A stretch of DNA of 64,000 nucleotides from contig NW_020825298.1 in the NCBI RefSeq assembly GCF_003286085.1, forward strand, positions 12,524,001 through 12,588,000, given 5' to 3'. Both the position numbers and the translations under genes were made by a program. Source of the DNA: Drosophila persimilis (taxonomy: Eukaryota; Arthropoda; Insecta; Diptera; Drosophilidae). Under the pieces are notes generated by a model, which worked only from the letters and a program-made list of their open reading frames with translations, ran no database searches and had not been told where the DNA came from. Shown here one piece after another: positions 25,701-36,495 of this stretch. Every line of letters begins with the position of its first letter. Positions within the stretch are counted from its first letter, which is position 1.

Positions 25701-28700
25701 TCTTTTCATTTGGCACACAAAATTTTGGCTTTCAATTTCGCTTTCTCTTTTACGTTTACGATTTTCTTGATTTACGTTTTTTGTAATTGTTTTTTTTTTT
25801 AGTTTCTCTTTTTTTTTTGGTTTTGTTTAATTTTCAAGAAAGAGAGAGAGAGAGATATTGTTGGATTTTTTTTTTTTTTTTTGATTGATTTGATTTGATT
25901 TTTTGTTGCAAAAAAACTTCCCAACTACTTACTGCTGGCATAAGTTGATCTGTACTTCGGACGCGAGTCACCTTGTTTTTGGTAATCAACTTCTTGACGC
26001 ACTGCTCCACCTCGACGTTCCACTTCATGAAGGTCACGTAAGCGATGTAGATGGTGAACAGGATGAGGGCCTCCCACCAGAAGATGCGATTGTCGCGGAA
26101 GAAGTAGATCAGCACCAGGAGGCTGATGCTGTAGAATGAGCAGTCGCGGAAGAGGGGCCACCAGGTGAGGGAGAGCACCGTCTTCGAGAAGAGGGCGCAC
26201 ATCCCGATCACGAACAGTATGTTGAAGACGGCCGAACCAACGATCGTACCAATGCCAACGTCGTCGAACGACACGAAAACGCCAATCACACTTGTGAAGA
26301 GCTCGGGGGCACTGCCACCCGCCGCCATGAAAGTCGCGCCGGCCACATCGTCTGTAATGCCGAGCTTTTCAATGATTACGTCAAGGGAAGGCACGAAGAA
26401 TTCATCGCAGACAATTGCCAGCGCCACAAACATATAGATTACTCCAATGATGTGCAGGATGACAGCGCCGTTTTCAAGCTGTTCTTTCGTGAATAGATCT
26501 TTCGGGAATAGTGGCGTTTTCGTGATGGTCGAGTTCTCGCTGTGAGTGTCTGTAAAAACAAAAATAGGATTAGTATTTGCTAAACAGCCAAAACGTCACG
26601 GGGAATGAAATCAAACAGCATATAAAACGCGTGTAAGACGCTTCTTAGTTGTAATAGTAGCTAGCGGTAAAAACAGCTAACAAAACGCACTGAAATCGTC
26701 TTCCTCAGTTTTCTGACAAATTTGTCATTTTACTGACCTTTACCTTTAACAGTGCTACCCCCTCCTCTATGACAATCCATCCCCCATTAGACATCCTCAA
26801 TTAAGTGGCTCGACCTTTTGGAAATCGTTGGCAGAACTCCCTTGTTGCATGCGGCACCTTTTGTGTGCGATTTTCATGGGCAATTATCTTTAGAGCAAAT
26901 TATGCAGCAGCACATTTTGCAACAATTAACAAATTGCACTTATTCGCGCTGCCAACCGTCGAAGTCGATGTTGATGTTGATGTGGATATCGATGATGATG
27001 ATGTAGATATACTGGCGGTAGATGTGGATGTTGAATGGTAAATGTTGGTAATGTAAATGTTTATCAACCATTTGCACTGTGAGCAATCATTTTGGCGCGT
27101 GTGCCGAGCAAATAATTGACGCGGCTTTAATCGCTCGCGTGGCTCGTCGTCGTCGTCGCCATCGTTGTCGTCGTCGTCGATCGCGACTTGACTTATTCAT
27201 GGCATATTTACACACACCCCTCGGAGCTATCAGAGTGTGTCCTCCTGCTATATACTTTTATGGATATCTTAGAGCGATTAGAGGCGCCACAAAATGCGTG
27301 AGGAGTTGAAAGACTGCATTAGCAGCCACAGGAGCGGTGTCAGACGCTGAAATAGAGCACTCCATACGGAGGTTGACTCACTTTGTGGTTGGAACGGGGA
27401 CAGACAGGCTGGCAGACAGACAAAGAAATTTTCTCTAGAACCGGTTCCCGATTCTCGCGCATTTGCATGCAGCTAACGGAGAACGGACCCCAGCGCCAGC
27501 CGCCGCCACACCCACTCAATTCTGTGTGAGGGGGGTGGTGGGCGGACACTCGAGACCCAAAGCCCGATGCCCGCTGCGAGGGTGAGCCACAAATGAATGA
27601 TTCTTATGAATCACCTGCCAAATGCTTAATGAGTGACGACGACGACAGCTCTCGAAGGCGATTGAATTGAAAATTGTTCATGTTTCAGGCAGCACAGGCT
27701 GCGTACATATTCGAGCCCTCGCTTTGGGTGTGTGAGCTAGTGCCCTGCATATCAAAAGTGGAGCATCGGCCCAGGCCCCAGTGCTTGGGTAATTTGCAAA
27801 TGGGAACAGACTCTTTTGAAGTGAGTTACTCACTCGGCTATGAGTTGGTCAATGATTGGGACAGGGGCCGAAGACCAAAGCATCCGAATCTGAAGAACTG
27901 ATGAAGCGCCTACAAGTCATACAAAATATCATAGCAAATAATACTAGATATCTCATGGTAATGAATCACATAGAACCACTCTCTTATCGGGCTCGTAAAG
28001 AGCAAGAAAACGCTAGATATTCGCATTGTTTGCACTCATTACTCACAGCCCGTTATGTGGGGGATAAAGCAGATAAAGCCCACACTCATGAATAAGATAT
28101 TTCTTGAGGGAACTTCGAGATCCAACTTCTATTCAAACTCTTCCTTTCATTAAAGATTTAATATTAATCAACAGATGCCCCCAAAAGTACTACCGATTGC
28201 GCAATCTACGAATGATTTCTAGGGGTAATGGGCTATAGATCTAATCGAAGAACCGCCACTCGAAGTTGGTCATCAAATTGTTATTGGCGCACTTGCGAAG
28301 GTAACAAAATAATGACTATTAAATATTATTTATTATATTTTGCTTTTCTTATGATTATTTATTGCGGTTGCCCATGTGGGCGTCTGCCTCGATGGCTGCC
28401 TGCTGCCTTCTTTCAGTGCCCCCCCATTCCCGGGCCGAGGAGAGGGAAACCAGTTTCGAGTGCCGCTATTGGAATGGCACTACAATTTGACTAAGCGACT
28501 GCAGCAGCAGCAGAAGTCGTGCCCAAAGCCTCGTCAGAAAGCTTCTAGAGCACATATGCTAGCGATGGTGGCGTGAAGGAACGTGATAAGGGAGTGGGCG
28601 GGATACTGCAGTAGAAGTGCCGGAGTGGCGGGCTCTTATCAACGTTCATTCAATATTTAAGCTGAGAAATTTCGGAAAGCTGGAAAATACCATTTGCTAG

Positions 28701-31700
28701 CGATGGTAGCGTGACAAGGCACGAGTGCACGTGAAACTATGGAAATTATTAGTATAGAGCTGTGAGAAGGGGTTCCTTCTGACTCGGACATGTTCTGTCC
28801 TCATCAATATGCTAATTTATTCGATGACTGATTCGATGTACTTCAGTTAGCGATGGTCGCGTGACTACTCACGAGAGTTTATATTTCGTTGGGGAAAGGC
28901 CCATCACACATCAATTCACTTAACGAATTTGTGGCCAATCAATGGGTAATTTTTGGTCGCGGATCGTGACTTGTTTTATACGTAGTCCCAGCGACTCCCA
29001 TCGCCATGCACACAGCCCTCTCCCATCTCGGGGATGCGTCATCGTGCGACTGAGACGCGTTGTTTACGGAGCAGCAACCGAAAACGAAACGAAACGTAAC
29101 AAGAGAACAAAACCTCAGAGCAAACAAGCCTCTGCCTCTGCTGCTGCCGCTGCCTCCGGCTGGCACTCGCATTCTGAATTCGCAATCAGTTGCAAAGTGG
29201 AACCCGATTCGCCCAGATGGCAGCCACAGTCAGTCACAGTTCCAGCCATGGTTACGGCCAGGAGCCGCTCTTCGTTAGCCGAGCCACCATTCAACTGCAG
29301 TTAAGGTCGCCTGCTCCCCCCGGGCCTGCTGCCCCGCCGCGCATCTACGAGTGGCACACACAGGTCGCGACGCCACCCACGCCTACGGCCAGCCCCAGCC
29401 CCACCCCAGAGGCGGCGGAAACGGCAGCGAAATGCATTAAGCAGGCGGGGAGTGCGGCCCATGCGGCCACGCCCAAGCGATACACGCCCCCGCGGATAAT
29501 GGGGACCGAAGCGAAGCGCAAGAATCTGCCCCAGACCCTGGGCAACTTCTTCGAGGTGGAGCGGTACGAGAGTGGCTGGAATCGCGTGACAAAGAGAGAC
29601 TTCTAGGAGGATGCAGAGGAGGATGAGGAGGAGGAGGCCTAATCGATTAACTCAACCCATTAAGTGCCAGGAGCCGGAGCTGCAGTGAAAACACGAGAAA
29701 GTGAAGTTCCATAGCCAAAATTCCAATTTATACGAGTATTCCCCAGAAACCCAAATCTACACCCAAACCCTATCTATTGTCGATATTTATAAGCAAAGGA
29801 AAACCCCCCCGAATATTTATGATAAAGCAATAAACGTATTATTTGATAGATCGAGTGGAATTCTTCTTCCTCTTCTGCTTTGAGCTCCCAGTGGGTTAAA
29901 CGTCATTAGGCGGCTGATAAGACCCGTGACCCGTAACCCGTAACCCGTAAAAAGAGAGGCTTTCAGGCTTGTTCGCTTTATTTTCCTTTCCGCTACGTCA
30001 TCAATGTGCATAAATCACGGCTGAACAAACGCACGAAAATTACACAAACGATAGCGGGAACGGGAGCGGGAACCGGAGCAGGAGCAGGAGCGAGCAATGG
30101 AATGGTGGAACAACAACAAAAGTAATAGTAAAAGTTAATAGTACAAGAAGAAAAAGAAAAAGCGTTTGCCATGGCCGGAAGTTCATTATGGGAGCTCGTA
30201 GCACCCGAAGCGGAAGCGGCCCCTAGCAAACACACACCACACACAATCTACCCACCGACCCGCCGCTACGAGTGCGAGCAGTACGAGTGGTACATGCACC
30301 CCTGTGTGGAACGTATGAAACGTGTGGTACGATAGTGTCCGCAGTTTTCACGCTTCGCTCTGACCCGCAGTGTTCGCTGGCTCTAGTCTGCCGTGAAAGC
30401 AGCTGCTAATTTATCAGAGAGACAGCGCGCTTTGGCACGAACGGAACGGAACGGCACGGCGGTGCAAGAGTTTCAAGGTGGCTCTGGGGAATCGATTAGC
30501 CCGGCCAAAATCAGACCGAAACCAAGCGAAACGTGCAATGCACATGCAACATACAGCCAGCCAGAGCCAGGGTTGTCAAGTGGCTGTTGAATCAATGCAG
30601 GCCTGGGCCTGGGCCTGGGCCTGGCCCACAGACAAGCCTCGTCTCTAGCCTCTAGCCTCTCTAGCAGCCACTCGCCCTGCCGCAGTGTGCTCAATAAACA
30701 GTGGGTGGAAGTGGAGGTGGAGGCGCACTTAAGGATTGCCATAGAAAGTTTTATCACGGCTATGAGCAGCTGTCAATGAAGGTTGCCTGATGGCAACCCT
30801 TGCTGCCTGCCGCTACCTTTGCTTTGGGGCCACTTTCGAAAGTTATGGCTACCATAACTTGGCATAGTTTTCGGGCCCAAAAAACACACATGAGTGGGCC
30901 GCATTTTAGCCTAATCAAACCGCTTCGTCCCCAGGGCGATCCCGTTGCGGACCAAGCCCCAAAAGTGCGAACAGAACAGCAGTCTAATGCTACTGCTACA
31001 CCCTACCATAACATACAACCTAACCATATCATACATGTGCTTGACCCAATTTCAAATGGAATTACACTCATTACATAAACGGCATAAACTGAAAAGGCTT
31101 CGTTCTTTAATGAGGCACAGCCGGGAAAACATTTCTTCAACTAATTTTCTCAACTTGGAAGAATTTATGGACCCATTAAAGTTTCCCCATGCATAAAAGA
31201 GATCTTTAGAAACTTAATTAGAGATTCATTTGAAAGTTTTCCGAGTGCAAAAAACATTGTCATTCATCAAAAACCCATGAATTATTTCTGAATTCACGGC
31301 GTAGTCCCAAGAGTAATGAAAATGACCGGAAAGTGACTTACGCTATTTCTCAATGAGTCAGTCAAGGTTTTTCTAAATCAAAATTGTACACAAGACGTAC
31401 GGAAAACATATTATGAATTCTATGCGGTTTTTGCTCATTCGATTTGCTTTTGATTTGATAGAGAATATGGTATATGGTGCTGGAATGCAAACTGATGTCT
31501 AAAATTCATTGATTAACACATCAGTCTGTCCAAATTTACCATTGGAAAACCTGTCCTACGATAAGATAACTTACTTTGGAGTCTACCATGATATAGGGCT
31601 TTCAATGGAACCTGATTCGTATCTTGTTTTGAGTAGAGAGCTGCATCTGAGTGGAAGCTGATTCGCTCATTCACTTTTGTGCTGCTTTAATCACCCGTAA

Positions 31701-33389
31701 ATAATATCCACTTAAAAATTAACATAATTGAACAAATTTTGATCTAGTATATGCTCGAGAGGTTTTCGATTCGGTATTCGAGAAAGATTTGCTTACGCAG
31801 GTGCTGGCGTAGTGCCATTCGATACCGAGACCAGACTACGGATTGCACATTTGATAACCGGTTTCTCAGACAGACAGACAGCAAATCTCCGTATTGAGTG
31901 AATCATTGAATGATAACGAAGCGTGCACCTGTCATTGATACCGAGCTGGCAGCCCAACGAACCCCTCGGGGCTCTCCGTCATGAATCATTCTCGAATCCC
32001 TGATCGCTCGGGGCTTGTGGAATATCCACGCATAACTGTTGTGTGTGTTTTTGGGACTGTGATTCCGATTATTCCTGTTGGGAACAGCAGGGTTGCAGGT
32101 TACAGATACATTATTCGATTAGCTGAGTCAGGCCCCGAGGAACAGAAGGCCGGAAGCCCAGAAGGGACCCAATTGTGCTGCATGTTGCAGCTGGGATTGA
32201 AATTAATGCCGAATCACAGTCGGGGGACAAAACCCCACACAGCACAGCACACAATCGGACCAGCGAGGGACAATTAGTGTGGCCACAAGAAATGGGAGGA
32301 CCGACCACCGAGGACCGAGAACCGAAAGGACATGGAATGGTGATATATACTCGTATGGTTGTGGATGTGGGGGGAGCTTGAGCGGAATGTCAATAATTAA
32401 AAAGGCGGGCAAATGTTGTCATTTCAGGACCCCAGAAGCTCACAAAGCAGCAACAAAAACAGGGAAAAAAATGGCAGAAGGAAGGAAGGAAACGACTTCC
32501 TGCCACCCACTCACGAACAAGCCATTTTCTGAGCCCCCCGTCCACCTACCCCTCACCTTCACGTTCATCGTTTCTCGTGGCTTTTAGCATGCAACTCACA
32601 CGTCCTTGCCAGGACCTCCTGCTCCTCCTCCTCCCTCACCTCATTCGACGTACCGTTGTTGCTTTTTCCTGTTGTTGGCATTTTGATTTATCGATTTAAA
32701 TTTGTGTTTAAGGCGCTCCGTGCGTGCTTACTTTTCGGGGGGAACGGGCTCTTTTCTTTTCCTTTCGGGCAACTCGTTTTCCGCGTCTCTGCTTCTGTTT
32801 CTGCTTCTGTCTCTGTTTTTGTTTTTCTCAATCATTTTTCAAAATGTTTGCATACACATCCATATATATTGTATTTTTTGGCCGCCTGCCGTTTAGGTCG
32901 AGGTCTTTACTTAACTTTATATTCTTTTCCTTTTCTCGTTTTTTGTTCAGGGTCTGCCAGCGCTCGGCCCGGGCCCGGGCCCACCCACACGACAAACGTC
33001 GCAGTTGAGAGCTTGAAACGTCGTTAACAGCCACGTTTGCGTGTGCACACACACACACACACGCACACACACAGATACACCATAGTCCTGCACACACTTA
33101 CATAGTATATCTCACGGCTGTGTGTGTGCGAGAAAAGCGGGCTCGCAATTTGGGTCGATGGTAAAATAGAAAAGCCAAAAGCAACGCAAATACATACACA
33201 CCCCAAAAAACACCACAAACACACACATACACACACATTTCTACTCGCACTCGTAGCCGTAGCCGTAGTCGTAGTCGTACTCGTACCACGTGCATACATA
33301 CGATACGTGGTATAAAATTTCGAACAAAGGTCGTTGAAGAGAAGACCACTGCCACAGTGCCACATAAAATATATACAAACTCGCACATA

Positions 33390-33421
<32 letters not shown>

Positions 33422-36245
33422 CCTACGTATCCCCCCAGATACATACATGTATGTATTTCGGGTGACCTGTACTACTACTACTACTACTATTCTACTGCTG
33501 AGTTATCTGTGGGTGTGTGTGTGGGGGGGGGGGCTCTGTCTGCATCTGCATGTGTGTGTGTGTGCTTTTCCATTTTTTGTTTCTCCGAGTTTTTCCCGCT
33601 GGTTTCATGTTAATTGCTCGTTGCCTGTCGCTTGTTCCACCAATCTGCGTTAATTTTAAAGCTTGATTTACACACAACACACGTTCATGGTTGAGATACA
33701 GATACAGATACATCTACATCCACAGCCATAACATCCAAAACAGAACTGCAGCGGGAAAAAAAGAAGGATATTTATGGATGATGTTTCAACTGAATCCATC
33801 GATATCCAGTTTCCGCGAGTGTAGTGCCACTCTTTTCCACCTCTCTCAATAGTTTTGTGTGTCACGAATTTCCAATTTCGGTTTCAGGGGGTGGTAAAAG
33901 GTGAATAGAGAATGCTGGGATTTGTTGGAGATTTGCCTATTGACATCATCATCATCATCAATGGAATCCACTTAGGGCTATGGCCATTCCACAGTTTATA
34001 GGGTGCCATATAGTACTGTACGATTACTGTACGCCGCAGTATGCCTTTGTTCATTCAGCCACTTTCAGACAGAGACAGAGACAGAGACACAGACACAAAC
34101 AGGACACGGACATACAGGACCAGACCAGAGACAGCTCTGTTGAGTCATTAAAATGAAAAATGGCTCTAGGGTCCGCACGCCTAAGCAAACAGAGTGCAGT
34201 GTTGGGTTTAATTGTTGGCCAAAATGTGACTGCATCGCACACGTGGAGCATGGGAGAACAGAGAGACACGAGACGGGGCCAGAATCAGGGTTAAAAGGTG
34301 AGAGAGGGGTGCCAGCTTGACTTTCGCTGATGGGGCTGGAAAAACTGAACCAAAAAAAAACAGTGCCATGTCGAGTATGTGCACACACATAAATTTATAT
34401 CATTGTGTGTGCGGCAAGTGTGAGTGCAAAAGTGCAGACAGATGTTCCATTATGTTCATTTGCAGCCGCTTATGCGGCCTGGCCTGCAATGGGGGATAAT
34501 TTATGTTCACAATATTACGTATACGCAGCTCCGCGTGTTTCGCTTCAGTAGTGGCCACTCCATACGTTACGTATACGCAGTGGCACCACATAAATATCGT
34601 GCATACGCCAACCGTGTGGTCGGTGGAAAAGAAAAGAATAACTATGTGCCGAAGGAAGTACAGCGGAAGCGGCGAAAGAGCCCTTGGCTTCCGTCTTCTA
34701 CGAAATTACTACATAAATATCACGCATACGCAATGGGGTCCCTCCAGTAAAGTCTGGTTGAAAATTTCAACCAAAGCCGAGCCCTTTCGTTGTCTTTAAA
34801 TTTAAGATTTTAGTGGCATACGAATGGCAAATGGGCTGCTTGACTTCTTCCACCTTTAGGTATCCTTTCAACCGCAGAACTGTACGCTTATACGCCTTGT
34901 CAGTGTGTGGCATAGATAGTTAGGTGGATGTTGATAGTTGGGAGCTCTCCACGCGACCCCTGAACTTTATTCGATTTGCTTTCTCTCCCCCATTCGGATT
35001 CATCTGTGCCCCATGCAAATCAAATTCAATTTTGCTTCTTCTTCAGACTCAGACTCATACGAGCACGAACCGATTCCTCCCCATCCGCTTCTTGTATGCC
35101 TCTGTCTCTGCCGCTCATTTAAATACAAGTGCCATTAGTCAGGCTCCTACTCAGACGAGGCGAAGAAGCGTAAATTCCACATGCGAGCATCGTACGCCAT
35201 GTGGCAGCCTCCGAATCGAAGGATGATTTAAATAAGATGAGGTCGAGGAGATGGAGATGGAGATGGAGGAGGTCTGACACTTACCATTGATACCACGTTG
35301 ATTGCCAGCATTATCCTCGTCAGAGCCAGGCACTGCATTCATGTTCATCTCCTGGTCCTGCTCCTCCTCCTCGCCGAACATGTGCTCCCCGGACTGGAAG
35401 GGGTACATCAGCTCGGCCTCGTCCTCGCCGGATGTCTGGGAGGGCGCCCCCTGATACAAGGGCGGTGCATTAACTCCATTCAGCACATCGTTGTTCTGGT
35501 TGTTGTTGTTATTCTGGTTGTTACTGTACGGCTGTTTGGCGGACTTGGGCTTGGCGGCCTCAACGCCAAGACCCTGAGTGGCCAGGCAACAGCCAACCAA
35601 CAGAATGCAGTAGATCGGCAGGCGGATGCGGCGGCAGCGTTGTGTCTGAGGCTGTGGCTGATGCTGAAGCTGAAGCTGTGGCTGTGGCAAGGAACAGCAG
35701 CTGCTGGTCAGGGAATGCTCCATTGCGGTTCTGCTTCTTGTCTTTCCTTTCGTTATTGTTGCGGTTTTTCTTGTTGATATTGTATTTAATGTTAATAATA
35801 CTAAGCGTTTGAAAATATTTACACACTCGTCAAGTATCTTTGCTTGGTGTTGTTCTTTGGGTATTTCAGAGGCTGAGGCCGAGTCTGTGGCTGTTGCAGC
35901 TCCTGCCTCGTCCATGCCCCGTAGACGACCCCTTCGACGGCGACTATTGAAATCTATCGTTGTGCTGCTTGTGCTGGTTACGGGCAACATGTTGCTGTGG
36001 CACTGAATGTCGGTGCTGTAGCTGCTGCTGCTGCTGCTTCTGCTTCTGTCAGTGGCTAAGGCTAAGGCTAGGGCTCCATGATCTTTAGCTATCGGCTGCC
36101 GCTCCTGCTGATCGGCTGCTTCTGTTCCCTCTGCTGCTGCTGCTGCTACTGCTGTTGCTACCGCATGTTCTGCTGCCACTGCTGCTGTATGTTCTGATTG
36201 CTGCCTCTGCTGTTGCTGTTTGCTGCATGTTGTTGGCTGCAACAT
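10769..36245 (-). CDS. Nckx30C: K+-dependent Na+/Ca2+ exchanger (NCKX)
   Basis: This plasma-membrane exchanger extrudes Ca2+ and K+ against Na+ and belongs to the family used in photoreceptors and neurons. Seven coding exons were assembled on the minus strand: 36245-35285, 26549-25933, 20164-19939, 16028-15847, 11644-11390, 11248-11112 and 11009-10769 (2619 nt, 872 aa). The N-terminal exon is low-complexity (Gln/Ala/Ser) with a hydrophobic signal-like helix at about 208-226. Exon 2 carries the alpha-1 repeat ([17 protein letters not shown], then [12 protein letters not shown]). Exons 3 and 4 form the cytoplasmic loop with [19 protein letters not shown]. Exons 5-7 carry the C-terminal helices and alpha-2 repeat ([23 protein letters not shown]). 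The Asp of SNIFD, linked to K+ dependence in this family, is present. The first in-frame ATG (36245) gives a length near the roughly 856 aa I recall for D. melanogaster; a later ATG at 35723 would give 698 aa. Two plus-strand genes sit in its introns. Confidence 0.93.
11645..15846 (-). other. Nckx30C intron 5
   Basis: A 4.2-kb phase-0 intron bounded by GTAAGT and an AAAAG acceptor. It contains microsatellites and AT-rich sequence but no gene that I can support. Confidence 0.7.
13887..13920. mobile_element. Possible remnant of a dispersed repeat
   Basis: An imperfect palindrome, CTTCGGCAAACCGAAG, is followed by ATACCCTTGCAG. This arrangement resembles ends of short dispersed non-autonomous repeats in Drosophila (DINE/INE-like). 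I have no second copy in the window to confirm it. Confidence 0.25.
16029..19938 (-). other. Nckx30C intron 4 (spacer)
   Basis: A 3.9-kb phase-1 intron. It holds GTT/GGT-rich low-complexity sequence near 16,100-16,300 and AT-rich tracts. No gene was found on either strand. Confidence 0.7.
22958..22963 (+). promoter_or_regulatory. TATA box of the 23-kb nested gene
   Basis: TATATA lies 145 bp upstream of the nested gene's ATG in otherwise GC-richer sequence. Transcription would begin near 22,988-22,992 and give a 5' UTR of about 115-120 nt. Confidence 0.5.
23108..23719 (+). CDS. Two-helix membrane protein of unknown function, nested in Nckx30C
   Basis: A single-exon gene of 203 aa starts at ATG 23,108 (context GCGAGAATG) and stops at TAG 23,717-23,719. 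It has a TATA box upstream, a strong coding pattern, and AATAAA at 23,975. Two hydrophobic helices are seen at about residues 4-24 ([19 protein letters not shown]) and 48-70 ([19 protein letters not shown]). The remaining 130 residues are hydrophilic, basic and Ser/Pro-rich, with [19 protein letters not shown] and a Pro-rich C-terminus ending PGHPDRV. I do not recognise the family. The absence of a cleavable signal peptide and the basic loops suggest a hairpin or two-pass protein with a cytoplasmic tail. It lies antisense within an Nckx30C intron, so the two may be expressed in different cells or interfere with each other. A minus-strand ORF over the same bases is its shadow. Confidence 0.85.
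   Translation: MFQKRIIELIVVLLYWMVITPAVYKICKDKNIIQVDMNHLLDTVAEHCTFGLCLMVGYVILYRIVIFIYMKLKVCDIQMWHNLKKTQDDPEANLSKKSHYQAVSTENIDSVDSGKKRPMTPRMIRTISNPLLIESDLARIHVKHETRPLQSATLPRLQHAQVHASPSPSLRSAPPVPRQPANVYNQGVIMSPKVLMPGHPDRV
23975..23980 (+). terminator. Poly(A) signal of the 23-kb nested gene
   Basis: AATAAA followed by an A-rich run, 256 nt after the stop codon. Confidence 0.7.
28558..28864 (+). repeat. Three copies of a 19-bp motif upstream of the 29-kb nested gene
   Basis: GCTAGCGATGGTGGCGTGA (28558-28576), GCTAGCGATGGTAGCGTGA (28696-28714) and GTTAGCGATGGTCGCGTGA (28846-28864) differ at only two positions. The spacings are 138 and 150 bp. The reverse-complement core ACCATCGCTA fits the published degenerate Drosophila core-promoter motif 7 (KNNCAKCNCTRNY). 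Flanking sequence shows weaker similarity (TCATCAAT-like words and CACGAG after copies 2 and 3). Confidence 0.75.
29217..29606 (+). CDS. Proline-rich protein of unknown function, nested in Nckx30C
   Basis: The best start is ATG 29,217, giving 129 aa to TAG at 29,604-29,606; reading upstream in the same frame finds only a TTG. The N-terminal part is Ser/Pro/Ala-rich. The C-terminal third ([20 protein letters not shown], then [23 protein letters not shown]) looks like a conserved functional segment. The frame continues open for 11 acidic codons (Glu/Asp/Ala) after the TAG, then TAA at 29,640-29,642, which suggests either stop-codon readthrough or a recent stop mutation. AATAAA is at 29,829. I do not recognise the product. 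No signal peptide or membrane helix is seen, so a soluble or nuclear protein is likely. It is antisense to Nckx30C within intron 1. Confidence 0.7.
   Translation: MAATVSHSSSHGYGQEPLFVSRATIQLQLRSPAPPGPAAPPRIYEWHTQVATPPTPTASPSPTPEAAETAAKCIKQAGSAAHAATPKRYTPPRIMGTEAKRKNLPQTLGNFFEVERYESGWNRVTKRDF
29829..29834 (+). terminator. Poly(A) signal of the 29-kb nested gene
   Basis: AATAAA, 223 nt after the TAG stop codon. Confidence 0.6.
30600..30625. repeat. GGGCCT hexanucleotide tract
   Basis: About four uninterrupted units of GGGCCT in Nckx30C intron 1. Confidence 0.85.
33385..33421. repeat. AT dinucleotide tract
   Basis: An almost pure (AT)n run in Nckx30C intron 1, flanked by CA- and GTA-rich low-complexity sequence. 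Confidence 0.85.
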
Positions 36246-36485
36246 TGGACCCGTTGGAGTGTTGTTTGGTTTTTGGTATTTTGTTTTGTTGGTTGCTGTT
36301 TCTGCTGGCAAAACCTTCTGTATGTTTGTTCTCGTTGTACGCTTTTGATTCTCGACTAAAGTGTTGGAGTTTATCTCTCGCTTAGTCGCTTATTGGATAT
36401 CGGGGTATCTTCGGGACTCGGATCGGAATCGGGATCGGTATCGGGATCTCCGCGATGCTCGATCTCCCTTTTGTTATCACACAAA

Positions 36486-36495
36486 CTTTTATATA
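36486..36495 (-). promoter_or_regulatory. TATA box, candidate Nckx30C promoter
   Basis: On the minus strand TATATAAAAG lies about 240 bp upstream of the chosen ATG. Transcription would start near 36,460-36,465 and give a 5' UTR of about 215 nt with the A/C-rich composition typical of fly leaders. Other start sites further upstream are possible. Confidence 0.5.

Larger units (their letters stand above)
20165..25932 (-). other. Nckx30C intron 2-3 region with nested gene
   Basis: A 5.8-kb phase-0 intron between the loop exon and the alpha-1 exon. It hosts the plus-strand membrane-protein gene at 23,108. The remainder contains TTACGG-type repeats near 20,210-20,270 and no other supported gene. 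Confidence 0.7.
26550..35284 (-). other. Nckx30C intron 1 (largest intron) with nested gene
   Basis: An 8.7-kb phase-1 intron. It hosts the 29.2-kb plus-strand gene and its upstream motif cluster. The rest is simple repeats (GGGCCT, CA, AT, GTAGCC/GTAGTC-type) and unremarkable sequence. Confidence 0.7.

Noticed and set aside
29190-29216. Upstream start of the 29-kb nested gene at 29,190
   Set aside because: The codon is TTG; the first in-frame ATG is 29,217.
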